A stretch of 64,000 nt of DNA, taken from positions 62,001 through 126,000 of the forward strand of contig NZ_JACGZW010000006.1 of NCBI RefSeq assembly GCF_014145675.1, written 5' to 3'. The translations under genes were made by a program, and so were the position numbers. This document shows, piece after piece, positions 42,839 through 52,081 of this stretch. The stretch comes from Amycolatopsis dendrobii (lineage in GTDB: Bacteria; Actinomycetota; Actinomycetes; Mycobacteriales; Pseudonocardiaceae). The notes beneath the pieces were generated by a model. The model saw nothing but the letters and a program-made list of their open reading frames with translations. It was not told the origin of the DNA and ran no database searches. Position 1 is the stretch's first letter. Every line of letters begins with the position of its first letter.

Positions 42839-43619
42839 GACTGTCCTCCGGAGACTCGAGCAGGTCGAACAACAACTGCGGACGGCCCGTGGCGGGGTGC
42901 GGCACCACATGCCCGCGCACCCCGAACACATCGGCGAGCAGAGCAGGCGTGAGCACCTCGGCCGGGGTTCCGCTCGCGACGAGGCGGCCGTGGTCGAGCA
43001 CATGCACCATGTCGCACACGGCGGCAGCCAGGTTCAAGTCGTGCAGCGCGGCCAGCACCGTCGGTCCGCTGGTGCGAGCGAGCGCGAGGACTTCGAGCTG
43101 GTGCCGGATGTCGAGGTGGTTGGTCGGCTCGTCGAGCACCAGGATCCGGGGCTGCTGCGCGAGTGCGCGCGCGATCAGCACACGCTGCCGTTCGCCGCCG
43201 GACAAAGTGAGCACGCCTCGCTCGGCCAGGTGCGCCAGGCCCACTTGAGCCAGCGCGCCGGCGCACACCCGGCGGTCGGCCGCGCTCATGCGGTCGAGCA
43301 GGCCGTGATGCGGCATCCGGCCCATCGCCACCACTTCGGCGACGGTGAAGTCGAACTCCGCGTGCGATTCCTGCGCGACCGCGGCGATCGCGCGCGCCCG
43401 CTTTCGCGGTGCCATGCCGTCCACCGGCTGGCCGTCGGCCAGAACAGCCCCGGCGGACGGCTTGAGCACTTGGTACACAGCGCGCAAAGTCGTCGACTTT
43501 CCGCTGCCGTTCGGGCCGAGCAGTCCGACGAACTGGCCTTGCCGAGCTTCGAGGGTCACGTCGTCGACCAGCTTGCGACCGGCCGCGGTCACGCTGACGC
43601 CATTGAGCGAGAGGTCCAT
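42831..43619 (-). CDS. FecE/BtuD-type ABC transporter ATPase
   Basis: Energises the importer. The 262 residues have Walker A LLGPNGSGKST (33-43), a Q-loop in AIAAVAQESHAEFDFTV, signature TLSGGERQRVLIARAL, Walker B ILVLDEPTNHLD and the switch His in AALHDLNLAA. Its ATG directly follows the permease stop (TGAATG), so the three genes permease, ATPase and binding protein are one operon. Confidence 0.94.
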   Translation of the reverse strand: MDLSLNGVSVTAAGRKLVDDVTLEARQGQFVGLLGPNGSGKSTTLRAVYQVLKPSAGAVLADGQPVDGMAPRKRARAIAAVAQESHAEFDFTVAEVVAMGRMPHHGLLDRMSAADRRVCAGALAQVGLAHLAERGVLTLSGGERQRVLIARALAQQPRILVLDEPTNHLDIRHQLEVLALARTSGPTVLAALHDLNLAAAVCDMVHVLDHGRLVASGTPAEVLTPALLADVFGVRGHVVPHPATGRPQLLFDLLESPEDSHA

Positions 43620-45287
43620 TCACGCACCCCCGAATACGTAGGCGCGACGACGCATCAAGAGCAGGAAGGCCGGCACCCCGACCGCCGCGGTCAGCACCCC
43701 GATCGGCAGCTCCTCGGGTGCGGCGAGCACCCGCGCCGCGACGTCCACCCACACCAGGAAAACCGCGCCGGCAAGCGGTGCCACGGCCAGCACCCGGCGA
43801 TGATCGGCACCGACGACCAGCCGCACCAGATGGGGAAGGATCAGCCCGACGAATCCGATCGCCCCGCTCACCGCGACCAGGACCCCGGTCATGGCAGCGC
43901 AAACGACGAAGAGAAGGACCCGCAGTTTCCCGACGTCGACGCCGAGAGTCGTCGCCGCCTCGTCGCCCATGGCGAGCGCGTTGAGCCGCCCGGACAGCGC
44001 CAGCAACAACAAGACCCCGCCGACCACCACGATCGCGGCGATCGGCAGCGTGCCCCAGTTCGCCCCGGCGAGACTGCCGAGAAGCCAAAACAGCGCCGAC
44101 CGCGCGGCCTCGCCGTTCGGCGCTTGGAAAACGATGACCGTGGTGATCGCGAAGAACCCATACGACAACGTCGTTCCGGTGAGCACCAGACGCAGTGGTG
44201 TAAGTCCTTGCCGCGTACGGGCGACGAGATAAACGATCAAAGTCGCGGCGAGCGCGGCCGCGAACGCTCCGACCGACAACGCGTAGATCCCGAGCGATGC
44301 GAAGACGCCGAACAACGTCACCGCTGTCGCGCCAACGGACGCGCCCGAAGAAATGCCCAGCACGTACGGCTCGGCGAGCGCGTTGCGAACCATCGCTTGA
44401 ATCGCGACGCCGACAGTCGACAACCCAGCACCGACGACCACTGCCAGCAGGACGCGGGGAAGCCGAAGGTCCCAGATGATCCGGTACTCCCCGACCTCGT
44501 CCGCGCTGATCGTCCCGCCGAACAGCCCTGCGCGGAGAAAGGCCCACGTGTGAGTGACCGGAACCGCCACCGTCCCGATCCCGACCGCGACGACGATCGA
44601 CCCGAGCAACGCCACTGCAAGCCCCAGCAGCACCGGCGTCAGAGACCGTCGCCGCTGAACGGCAACGGCCCCGACCTGGGGTTCGCCACTCAACGGCGAC
44701 GCAACCTGCTGGCTTCGAGGTGCGCCGACCCGCGACGACGCAACCCACTCGCCCGGGGATTCGCCGATTCGCGGCGAAACAGCCCGCAGACTCTGCGATT
44801 CGCCAATCGACGACGATACAGCCCGCTGGCTCTCGGGCTCGCCGATCCGCAGCGACACAACTCGCTCGTTCGCGGATTCGCCGCTCAACGGCGACGCGGG
44901 CCACTGGCCCTGCGATTCGCCAATCGGCGACGACACAACCTGCTGGCTCTGGGATTCGCCAATCCGCGGCGAAACCTGCCCCTCACCCGCCGGATCATCC
45001 AACGGCGAGACAACACGAGCACCGGAGCCAGTCAAATCACGGCTAACCGAGTCGTCGGCCTGCAACTCGTCGGCCGGCGGCTCGCCGCGATGCCCCGAGT
45101 TGCCGCGAAGCGGCGAATCCGCCGCCGCAGCAGAACCACCGTGGAGGCTCGAGCCTCGGGTCCCGCCATCGCTGTCGGATGGCGAAACACCAGAACCACT
45201 ATCGCCAGAAACCGGCGAACCCCCGCCCCCGCCCACGGGTCCGGGAAATACAGAACGTCCTTCAGAAGGAGGCGAAGACGAAGACAC
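43620..45287 (-). CDS. FecCD-family permease with a repeat-built N-terminal extension
   Basis: The transmembrane subunit of the importer. Residues from about 215 on match FecCD/BtuC proteins (IIWDLRLPRVLLAVVVGAGLSTVG, VLGISSGASVGATAV, GFVGLILPHLVRLVVGADHRR) with about ten helices. The first 210 residues are unusual: Gly/Ser-rich, then seven full and one partial 13-residue repeats (such as VSPRIGESQSQQV) at 105-204, encoded by exact 39-bp DNA repeats that carry the TCGCC palindrome. The GTG at 45287 has no clear ribosome site. GTG codons inside the repeats, or one after it, could be the true start. Confidence 0.85.
   Translation of the reverse strand: MSSSSPPSEGRSVFPGPVGGGGGSPVSGDSGSGVSPSDSDGGTRGSSLHGGSAAAADSPLRGNSGHRGEPPADELQADDSVSRDLTGSGARVVSPLDDPAGEGQVSPRIGESQSQQVVSSPIGESQGQWPASPLSGESANERVVSLRIGEPESQRAVSSSIGESQSLRAVSPRIGESPGEWVASSRVGAPRSQQVASPLSGEPQVGAVAVQRRRSLTPVLLGLAVALLGSIVVAVGIGTVAVPVTHTWAFLRAGLFGGTISADEVGEYRIIWDLRLPRVLLAVVVGAGLSTVGVAIQAMVRNALAEPYVLGISSGASVGATAVTLFGVFASLGIYALSVGAFAAALAATLIVYLVARTRQGLTPLRLVLTGTTLSYGFFAITTVIVFQAPNGEAARSALFWLLGSLAGANWGTLPIAAIVVVGGVLLLLALSGRLNALAMGDEAATTLGVDVGKLRVLLFVVCAAMTGVLVAVSGAIGFVGLILPHLVRLVVGADHRRVLAVAPLAGAVFLVWVDVAARVLAAPEELPIGVLTAAVGVPAFLLLMRRRAYVFGGA
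44649..45010. repeat. 39-bp tandem array carrying the TCGCC palindrome inside the permease gene
   Basis: TCGCC (or a one-base variant) begins at 44683, 44722, 44761, 44800, 44839, 44878, 44917, 44956 and 44995 (TCATC), exactly 39 bases apart. A further copy lies out of phase at 44649. Several have the full TTCGCC-N7-GGCGA form, for example at 44878 with GCTCAAC in the middle. Because 39 is 13 codons, the reading frame is kept. The same core forms the 56-bp array at 38.3 kb. Confidence 0.9.
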
Positions 45288-45414
45288 CGGCGACGACCCA
45301 ATCGAGACATTGGGCCCGCAAAAGACGGCAGCCGCCGACGGCGGGAGTGTCGTCTCCCGCAGACCACGACGGGAGGGGACGAGGTTCGAGGAACCTCCGC
45401 CGGTATCGGGCTCG

Positions 45415-45444
45415 CCTTCGGCTCCCGAGAGAGGGAGCCGAAGG
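45415..45444. terminator. hairpin between leuB and the importer operon
   Basis: CCTTCGGCTCCC (45415-45426) pairs perfectly with GGGAGCCGAAGG (45433-45444) around GAGAGA, 72 bases after the leuB stop. No T run follows on the minus strand. Confidence 0.55.
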
Positions 45445-45515
45445 CCTACCGTTGCGGGTCAGCGCCGGATTTCGACCGGCTTCCGCGGCGGGGGTCCGAA
45501 AAACTCAGGACGGGG

Positions 45516-46556
45516 TCAGCCGGCCTGACGCGCGTTGGACGAGACGAGCGCCGCGAGGCGGTCGCCGATCGCCTGGGTCGCGCCGGGGGACGACTGGTCG
45601 CGCGTGGCGAGGTCGAACGCCACCGAGGCCTCGATCCGCCGCGCCGCTTCCTTCTGGCCGAGGTGGTCCAGCAGGAGCGACACCGACAGCACCGCGGCGG
45701 TCGGGTCCGCGAGGCCCTGGCCGGCGATGTCCGGCGCACTGCCGTGCACCGGCTCGAACATGCTCGGGTTGCGGCGCGTGATGTCGAGGTTCCCGCTGGC
45801 CGCGAGGCCGATGCCGCCGGTCACCGCGGCCGCGAGGTCGGTGATGATGTCGCCGAAGAGGTTGTCGGTGACGATCACGTCGAACCGCGACGGGTCGGTG
45901 ACCAGGTGGATCGTGGCGGCGTCCACGTGCGAGTACGCGACGGTGACGTCCGGGTGCTCCAGCGAAACCTCTTCGACGATCCGCGACCACAGCGAACCGG
46001 CGTGCTCCAGCACGTTGGTCTTGTGCACGAGAGTGAGGTGCTTGCGCGGCCGCTCTTCGGCACGGTTGAACGCGTCCGCGACCACGCGCCGCACGCCGAA
46101 GGCCGTGTTGACGCTGACCTCGGTGGCGATCTCGTGCTCGGTGTCCTTGCGCAGCAGGCCGCCGTTGCCCGCGTACGGGCCTTCGGTTCCTTCGCGCACC
46201 ACGACCATGTCGACGTCCCCGGCGTCGGCCAGCGGGCCGCGCACTCCGGGGTACAGCCGCGCCGGGCGCAGGTTCACGTGGTGGTCCAGTTCGAACCGCA
46301 GCCGCAGCAGCAGGCCGCGCTCGAGGATGCCGCTGGGCACCGTCGGGTCGCCGACCGCGCCGAGCAGGATCGCGTCGTGCTGGCGCAGTTCGCCGAGCAC
46401 CGACTCCGGGAGCAGCTCCCCGGTGGCGTGCCACCGCGAGGCGCCGAGGTCGTAGTTCGTGATCTCCGCCGCCGGTGCTACCTCACCGAGCACCTTGAGC
46501 GCCTCGGAGACCACCTCGGGCCCGATCCCGTCCCCTGGGATCACCGCGAGCCGCAT
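45516..46556 (-). CDS. leuB: 3-isopropylmalate dehydrogenase
   Basis: Oxidative decarboxylation of 3-isopropylmalate in leucine synthesis; the family also acts on 3-methylmalate in the citramalate route, which suits the nearby cimA. The 346 residues show LAVIPGDGIGPEV at the N-terminus, VVREGTEGPYAG, the metal-binding DVIVTDNLFGDIITDLAA and GSAPDIAGQGLADPTAAVLS. This is the actinobacterial short-type LeuB. The ATG at 46556 has GGAGGTG upstream. Confidence 0.96.
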   Translation of the reverse strand: MRLAVIPGDGIGPEVVSEALKVLGEVAPAAEITNYDLGASRWHATGELLPESVLGELRQHDAILLGAVGDPTVPSGILERGLLLRLRFELDHHVNLRPARLYPGVRGPLADAGDVDMVVVREGTEGPYAGNGGLLRKDTEHEIATEVSVNTAFGVRRVVADAFNRAEERPRKHLTLVHKTNVLEHAGSLWSRIVEEVSLEHPDVTVAYSHVDAATIHLVTDPSRFDVIVTDNLFGDIITDLAAAVTGGIGLAASGNLDITRRNPSMFEPVHGSAPDIAGQGLADPTAAVLSVSLLLDHLGQKEAARRIEASVAFDLATRDQSSPGATQAIGDRLAALVSSNARQAG

Positions 46557-46717
46557 CCACACACCTCCGTAGCCCAGGCCACCGGGCGCACCGATGGCCC
46601 ATTCGCACAAAAACGCCAGCAGCGGAAGGTTACCGGCCGTAGACAAGGTGCCGTAGCCGCACCACCCTTATGCCGCATCCTCCCACAGGGTGAGACACCC
46701 GTTCGGGCGAACGGAAA

Positions 46718-46757
46718 CGGGGGCTTGCCCAGGCCGGACAGCCTTGGCAAGCCCCCG
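46718..46757 (-). terminator. terminator after the subtilase gene
   Basis: CGGGGGCTTGCC (46718-46729) pairs with GGCAAGCCCCCG (46746-46757), followed by TTTCC on the minus strand, 62 bases after the protease stop and 160 bases before leuB. Confidence 0.75.
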
Positions 46758-46819
46758 CGTCTCGCTATGCGGCCGCTTCCGCGGCATCCCTCAAGTTCCC
46801 CTCAAAGGGTGAACCAGGG

Positions 46820-49800
46820 TCAGCCGCGCGGAACCTCCGATTCGATCCGCACGACCGAGGCGCGCTGCCCGGTCGCGTTGTGGTGCTCAATCGCCAGCAG
46901 GCCCTTCGCCTTGTCCCCGGCGACGGCGGCCTTGTTGCGGTTGACCACCAGAGCCGTGCCCGGCTTGGCGACGTAGCCCAGCGCCGCGTCGCCGCCGCCC
47001 TGCGCCGAGAACGCCGGTGCGAGCACGTCGAACGACAGCGGAGTGCTGACCTGGTCGATCAACCCGTTCGAGGTACCCGGCGCGACGTAGTACCCGGCGG
47101 TGCCCACCGTGTAGCTGATCCGGTGCGACGCCTCCTTCGGGTCGATGCCGAGCGCGGCGATGCTGACCGGCAGCACCATCACGTTCGAGTCGAACACGTT
47201 GGTGTCGACGTCGCCGAGCTGCCCGTTGATCGCTTGCAGGTCGACCGACGGGTTGCCCGGCTTGGTCAGCGACACCGTGTTGACGAGCAGCACGTCCGAC
47301 CCCGTCGCCTTCGTCACGAAGGTTTCGAAGTCCGGCTTTCCGTCACCGTTGGTGTCGATGTCCACGAACGGCACCGTGTTGCTGCCGAGGTTCGCGAAAT
47401 CGCTCCAGGTCGTGATGCCGAACGCCAGCGTCGCGTTCTCCGGCTCTCCCTGCGCCTTGGCGAGCGGGGCTGTCGACGCCGCGCCGATGTAGCGCAGGTC
47501 GCCGCCCTTCGCGGTGCGGTTGAGGGTGCAGTCGGACGTGACGTGCGAGTCGCATTCCGGCAGCTGCGGCGATTCGGCCTGCAGTTCGAGGACGCTGATC
47601 AGCGAGCGGTACCGCTGGGAACCGCTGCCCTGGTCGATGCCCTTGCCGCCGAGGTTCAGCACGGCCTGGTCGGCGTTCGCGCCGAAGCGCACGCCGCCCG
47701 GGGTGGTGATCGCCGAAACCGGCTTCGGCGCCGAGTACACGGCCACCCGCAGCGGAACGGTCGCACCGTTCTTCGGGGTGAACGCGACGCGGCCCGAGGC
47801 GTCGGCCACGAACTGCCGGGCGAGCCCGGCCTGCGAAGCCGCCATGGTCGGGTCAAGCACCTTGCGCAGCGCCTTCGGGTCGGCGATCTTCAGCGTCACC
47901 TTCACCGTCGCGACCCCGCGCGGGTTCAGCTTCACCGAGCTCTTGTCCACTGTGTACTCGACGCCGGGCAGGCTGTTGACCGCCTCGTAGCCCACCGAGT
48001 ACTCAGCCGCCTTGACGCCCTTGTTGACCACCTTGATCGTCTTGCTCAAGGTGACCGGCCCAGCCGCCTCGACGGTGCCGAACGTGACGCTCACCGCGCC
48101 AGGGTCGTCCTGCACATACGCGAGAACCTGGTTGTCCAGCGCGGCTTTCGCGTCGATCCGGCCTGCCCCGACCCGCTGCGGGCCGTAGGTGTGGCCGGCC
48201 CCGTCGGTGATGTCGTGCACCGCGGTGCCCACGACGTCGGCCTTGACCTCTTCGACGCTCCAGTCCGGGTGTGCCTGGCGGACCAGCGCCGTGATGCCCG
48301 ACGTGTGCGGCGCGGCCATCGACGTGCCCGAGATGACCAGCCGTTCGTTGCCGCTGCCGCGGAACGCCGACGTGATCGTGTCGCCAGGAGCGGCGATGTC
48401 CGGTTTCACCGACGGACCGCGTCCGCCGCGCGAGGTGAACGAGCTGGGAGTGTCCACGATGGACTGGTCATACGTCTGCAGCGTGGTCCGGCCCGCTCCG
48501 TAGAGCCGCACGGTCAGCGTGCCCGCGGTCAGGCCCGCCCGCACAGCCTGGGTGGCCTTGCCGGTGAGCTGGAACATCGGAACGGCCGCGTTGCCCGCGA
48601 TGCCCGCGCCGAAATGCTCCACAGTGGACGAAAGCAGCACGCCCTTGGCACCCGCGGCCTGCGCGTTGTTGGCCCGCGCCGCCGAACCGCATGGACGGGT
48701 GGCGTCGTTGTCGTCCCACTCCAGCCACGCGATCTTGCCCGCGACCTTTGCCTTGTCCTCAGCGGAATAGGCGGCGCAACCGGCGTTGTTGCCCGCCGAA
48801 ATCGGCACCACCGGAGCGGTGAGGTCGAGGGTGTCGTAGCCGGTGTACTCCTGGCTGTACTGACCAGGCTGCTGCCCGGCGGTCGGGGCCTTGACCTCGA
48901 TCGCGTCCCGCAGTTCGCCCGCGTCGCGGCTGCTGGCCACGGTGAGCGCTTCCGGGGTGTTGCCCGGCGAACCGGCGATGTCGTTGATGTCGCCGCCGTT
49001 GCCCGCCGAGATCACCGGCAGCACGTTGTTCTGCGCGAGCTTGCGCACGAACAGCGAGTCCGGGTCGTCCGGCGCGCCGAAGTCGCTGCCCAGCGAGAGG
49101 TTCACGACGTCGAGGTGGTCGGTGAAGTCGCCGTCGCCGTCCGGGTCGAGCGCCCAGTCCAGCGCCTGCGAGGTGACGTTCGTGGACCCCTTGCAGCCGA
49201 ACACCTTGATCGCGTAGAGCAGCGCCTTCGGCGCGGTGCCCGGCCCGATCCGCATGGCGTCGAGCGTCTTTTTGTTCAGCTTCTTGTAATCGCCGGTGAA
49301 CGTGCTGCCGTCGGCGTTGACGCCGAAGCCGCCGATCGTGCCCGCGACGTGCGTGCCGTGCTCGCCGCACGCGATCGGGTTGGGGTCCGGTTTCGGCGTC
49401 GGCGAACCGGTCTTGCCCGCCGAGTCGTAGTCGTCGCCGACGAGGTCGGTGCCGCCGACCACCTTGGCGCTCGGGAACAGCGGCGACGGCTTGGCGCGGT
49501 CGACCGCCTTGTACGCCTCGGGCGTGCCCGGGCCGCCGAAGTCGGCGTGGGTGTAGTCGATGCCGTCGTCGATCACGCCGACGCGGATGTTGTCGCCGAA
49601 CTTGCCGGTTTTCTGCCAGCTGGCAAGCGTGTTGGTGAGCTGTTCGGCGCTGGCGTTCGTGCGGTTCTTCGGCACGACCGTGCGCACCGAGACGACGTCC
49701 GGCCGTTCCGCGAGCTGGCGGATCTTGGCCGCGTCCGCGGTGACGACCGCGCCGGGAACCGCGTTGGCCGTCTGAGTGACCAGCTGCGTGCCCGCGTCCG

Positions 49801-50152
49801 CGGACCGCAGCTGTCCCACGACGGAGCTGACCGCCGCGGCGACGTCGGCCTTGGCCGCCTTCGCCGCCTGCTTGGCCTTCTCCTTGCCCTTGCCCTGCTC
49901 CTCCTTGAACGCGTCCACCGCGGGTTTCTTGGCCAGCTCGACGAACGCGGTGATCTGCCCCTGCGCCGCGCTCAGCCGGGGCGAAAGCTTGCCCTGGACC
50001 TTGCTCGCGTCGACCTTCGCCGGAGCGACCGGCTCGGCCAGCGGCGCGCCCTGCGCGGACGCCGCGGGCACGGCGACGGCCGCCGCCAGCACCACCGCGG
50101 AACCCACGACCACCGAGCGGGCAGCCCACCCGGGCAACCGGGTTCTGCTCAT
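46820..50152 (-). CDS. secreted subtilisin-like serine protease (S8) with PA insert
   Basis: An extracellular peptidase of 1110 residues. It has a signal peptide (1-33, cut after AASA), an I9-like propeptide region rich in Lys/Ala (about 60-175), and a catalytic domain with Asp in VGVIDDGIDYTHADFGG, His in CGEHGTHVAGT and Ser in ISGTSMAAPHTSG. A PA domain is inserted between the His and Ser parts (NNAGCAAYSAEDKAKVAGKIA). A long C-terminal region with fibronectin-like folds and a DIDTNGDGKPDFET calcium-type loop follows. The ATG at 50152 has AAGGGG upstream. It is a stand-alone gene between serA and leuB, absent from the mycobacterial order. Confidence 0.94.
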   Translation of the reverse strand: MSRTRLPGWAARSVVVGSAVVLAAAVAVPAASAQGAPLAEPVAPAKVDASKVQGKLSPRLSAAQGQITAFVELAKKPAVDAFKEEQGKGKEKAKQAAKAAKADVAAAVSSVVGQLRSADAGTQLVTQTANAVPGAVVTADAAKIRQLAERPDVVSVRTVVPKNRTNASAEQLTNTLASWQKTGKFGDNIRVGVIDDGIDYTHADFGGPGTPEAYKAVDRAKPSPLFPSAKVVGGTDLVGDDYDSAGKTGSPTPKPDPNPIACGEHGTHVAGTIGGFGVNADGSTFTGDYKKLNKKTLDAMRIGPGTAPKALLYAIKVFGCKGSTNVTSQALDWALDPDGDGDFTDHLDVVNLSLGSDFGAPDDPDSLFVRKLAQNNVLPVISAGNGGDINDIAGSPGNTPEALTVASSRDAGELRDAIEVKAPTAGQQPGQYSQEYTGYDTLDLTAPVVPISAGNNAGCAAYSAEDKAKVAGKIAWLEWDDNDATRPCGSAARANNAQAAGAKGVLLSSTVEHFGAGIAGNAAVPMFQLTGKATQAVRAGLTAGTLTVRLYGAGRTTLQTYDQSIVDTPSSFTSRGGRGPSVKPDIAAPGDTITSAFRGSGNERLVISGTSMAAPHTSGITALVRQAHPDWSVEEVKADVVGTAVHDITDGAGHTYGPQRVGAGRIDAKAALDNQVLAYVQDDPGAVSVTFGTVEAAGPVTLSKTIKVVNKGVKAAEYSVGYEAVNSLPGVEYTVDKSSVKLNPRGVATVKVTLKIADPKALRKVLDPTMAASQAGLARQFVADASGRVAFTPKNGATVPLRVAVYSAPKPVSAITTPGGVRFGANADQAVLNLGGKGIDQGSGSQRYRSLISVLELQAESPQLPECDSHVTSDCTLNRTAKGGDLRYIGAASTAPLAKAQGEPENATLAFGITTWSDFANLGSNTVPFVDIDTNGDGKPDFETFVTKATGSDVLLVNTVSLTKPGNPSVDLQAINGQLGDVDTNVFDSNVMVLPVSIAALGIDPKEASHRISYTVGTAGYYVAPGTSNGLIDQVSTPLSFDVLAPAFSAQGGGDAALGYVAKPGTALVVNRNKAAVAGDKAKGLLAIEHHNATGQRASVVRIESEVPRG

Positions 50153-50349
50153 GAGTAACCCCTTCTCGAGGCCCGGATCACGAACCTGCCCGCGCTCCCA
50201 TTCGCACCCCCGACGGTGAGCACCGGCGCCGCACCGTGCTCTCACGGCGCGTGGTTCAGCCTCGCGGCAAGAACCTAGCTGTCCGAAACCCCTACTTTCG
50301 TGCGGAAAAAGCTCCGTTACCCGAATGTTGCCGGTGCGGGTGAACGACA

Positions 50350-50389
50350 GAACGGCCCCTTCCCCGGGAGTCCGGGAAAGGGGCCGTTC
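50350..50389 (-). terminator. terminator after serA
   Basis: GAACGGCCCCTT at 50350 and AAGGGGCCGTTC ending at 50389 pair, with an inner CCCGG/CCGGG stem and GAGT loop. It is 14 bases past the serA stop. Confidence 0.8.
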
Positions 50390-50402
50390 GGCGAAATCGG
50401 GA

Positions 50403-52001
50403 CTAGCTGAAGTCGACCGCGCGGATGGTGTGCGCGCCGACGGTGGCTCCGATCGGCTCGAGCACGTTGGCGTCCACGTGCCGGTCGACGCGCAGCAGCA
50501 TGATCGAGTCGGAACCGTCCGTGCTCTGGCTGATCTGCGCGGCCTCGATGTTGATGCCCGCCTCGCCGAGCAACGTGCCGACGCGGCCCATGACGCCCGG
50601 GCGGTCCGGGTACTCGATCACGAGCACGTCGCCCTCGGCGCGGAGGTCGAAGTGCCTTCCCTTGACCTCGACGATCTTCTCGACCTCGTCCTTGCCGGTG
50701 ACCGAACCGGACACGGTGAGCGTCGCGCCGTCTCCGTGCACTGCGCGGAGGGTGACCAGGCTGCGGAACTTCGGGCTCTCCGACTCGGAAACCAGCTCCG
50801 CCTGCACGCCGAGCTCCTCGGCCAGCCGCGGCGCGTTGACGAAGGTGACCTGGTCCTCGACCACGCCCGAGAACAGCCCGCGCAGCGCCGCCAGCTTCAG
50901 CACCGCGGTGTCTTCGCTGGAGATCTCGCCCTTGACCTCGACGGTCAGCGACGTCGGGGCCTTCGGGTTCAGCGCGGTCAGCACCTGGCCGAGCTTCTGG
51001 GTGAGCGACAGGTACGGCCGCACGTGCTCGCCGACCGCGCCGCCGCCGGACACGTTCACCGCGTCCGGCACGAAGTCGCCGCGCAGCGCCAGCAGCACCG
51101 AACGCGCCACGTCCGTGCCCGCGCGGTCCTGCGCTTCGGCGGTGGACGCGCCGAGGTGCGGCGTGACGACGACGTTCGGCAGGTTGAACAGCGGGCTCTC
51201 GGTGGTCGGCTCGGTGACGAACACGTCGATGCCCGCGCCGCCCACGTGCCCGCTGCGCACCGCGTCGGCCAGCGCTTCCTCGACGATCAGGCCGCCGCGC
51301 GCGGCATTGACGATGATCACGCCGGGCTTGGTCTTCTTGAGGGCCTCGGCGTCGATGAGACCCTTGGTCTCCGGCGTCTTCGGCAGGTGGATGGAGATCG
51401 CGTCGGCGCGTTCCAGCAGTTCGTCGAGGGTGACCAGCTCGATGCCCAGCTGGCCGGCGCGCGCGGCCGAGACGTAGGGGTCGTACGCGATGAGCTTGGC
51501 CCCGAAGGCGGCGAGCCGCTGGGCGAACAGCTGGCCGATCTTGCCGAGCCCGACGACGCCGACCGTCTTGCCGTTGATCTCGACGCCGGAGAACGAACTG
51601 CGCTTCCACTCGCCGCCGCGCAGGCTCTGGTCGGCGGCGGGAACGCGGCGGGCGACCGCGAGCAGCAGCGCGACCGCGTGCTCGGCGGCGGAGACGATGT
51701 TCGAAGTCGGCGCGTTCACCACGAGCACGCCGCGCTCGGTGGCCGCCGGGACCTCGACGTTGTCCAGGCCGACACCCGCGCGGGCGACGACCTTCAGCTG
51801 CGTAGTCGCCCCGAGCACCTCGGCGTCGACCTTGGTGGCGGATCGGACCAAGAGCGCGTCGGCGCTCTTCACCGCCTCGAGCAGAGCGGGACGGTCGGTG
51901 CCGTCCACGTGCCGGACCTCTACCTCTTCACCGAACACACTCAGCACGGAGGGCGCGAGCTTCTCCGCGATGAGGACTACGGGTTTGCTGGGCTTGGTCA
52001 C
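50403..52001 (-). CDS. serA: D-3-phosphoglycerate dehydrogenase
   Basis: First step of serine synthesis. The 532 residues are the long type I form as in mycobacteria. They comprise a substrate/NAD catalytic region with ARAGVGLDNVEVPAA, the NAD loop GVVGLGKIGQLFAQ (148-161), NAARGGLIVEE and TPHLGASTAEAQ (catalytic His). An allosteric substrate-binding domain (about 320-455) and a C-terminal ACT domain (DRPGVMGRVGTLLGEAGINIEAAQ) for serine feedback follow. The GTG is at 52001. The gene order leuB-serA-ilvC is conserved but is here split by accessory genes. Confidence 0.97.
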   Translation of the reverse strand: MTKPSKPVVLIAEKLAPSVLSVFGEEVEVRHVDGTDRPALLEAVKSADALLVRSATKVDAEVLGATTQLKVVARAGVGLDNVEVPAATERGVLVVNAPTSNIVSAAEHAVALLLAVARRVPAADQSLRGGEWKRSSFSGVEINGKTVGVVGLGKIGQLFAQRLAAFGAKLIAYDPYVSAARAGQLGIELVTLDELLERADAISIHLPKTPETKGLIDAEALKKTKPGVIIVNAARGGLIVEEALADAVRSGHVGGAGIDVFVTEPTTESPLFNLPNVVVTPHLGASTAEAQDRAGTDVARSVLLALRGDFVPDAVNVSGGGAVGEHVRPYLSLTQKLGQVLTALNPKAPTSLTVEVKGEISSEDTAVLKLAALRGLFSGVVEDQVTFVNAPRLAEELGVQAELVSESESPKFRSLVTLRAVHGDGATLTVSGSVTGKDEVEKIVEVKGRHFDLRAEGDVLVIEYPDRPGVMGRVGTLLGEAGINIEAAQISQSTDGSDSIMLLRVDRHVDANVLEPIGATVGAHTIRAVDFS

Positions 52002-52081
52002 GATGCGGCTCCCACTATCTGGTCACGAAATCGAGGACGCTCTCTCGCGGCGCACGTCGTTGTGCCCGGACTCGCGGGAGT

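Noticed and set aside
42792..46976. Very long plus-strand frame of about 1390 codons
   Set aside because: It is antisense to the importer operon and leuB, has His/Arg/Gln-rich composition typical of GC3-driven shadow frames and no domain.
46880..50158. Plus-strand frame of about 1090 codons opposite the subtilase
   Set aside because: The minus strand encodes a complete protease with signal peptide and triad; the plus frame has no recognisable features.
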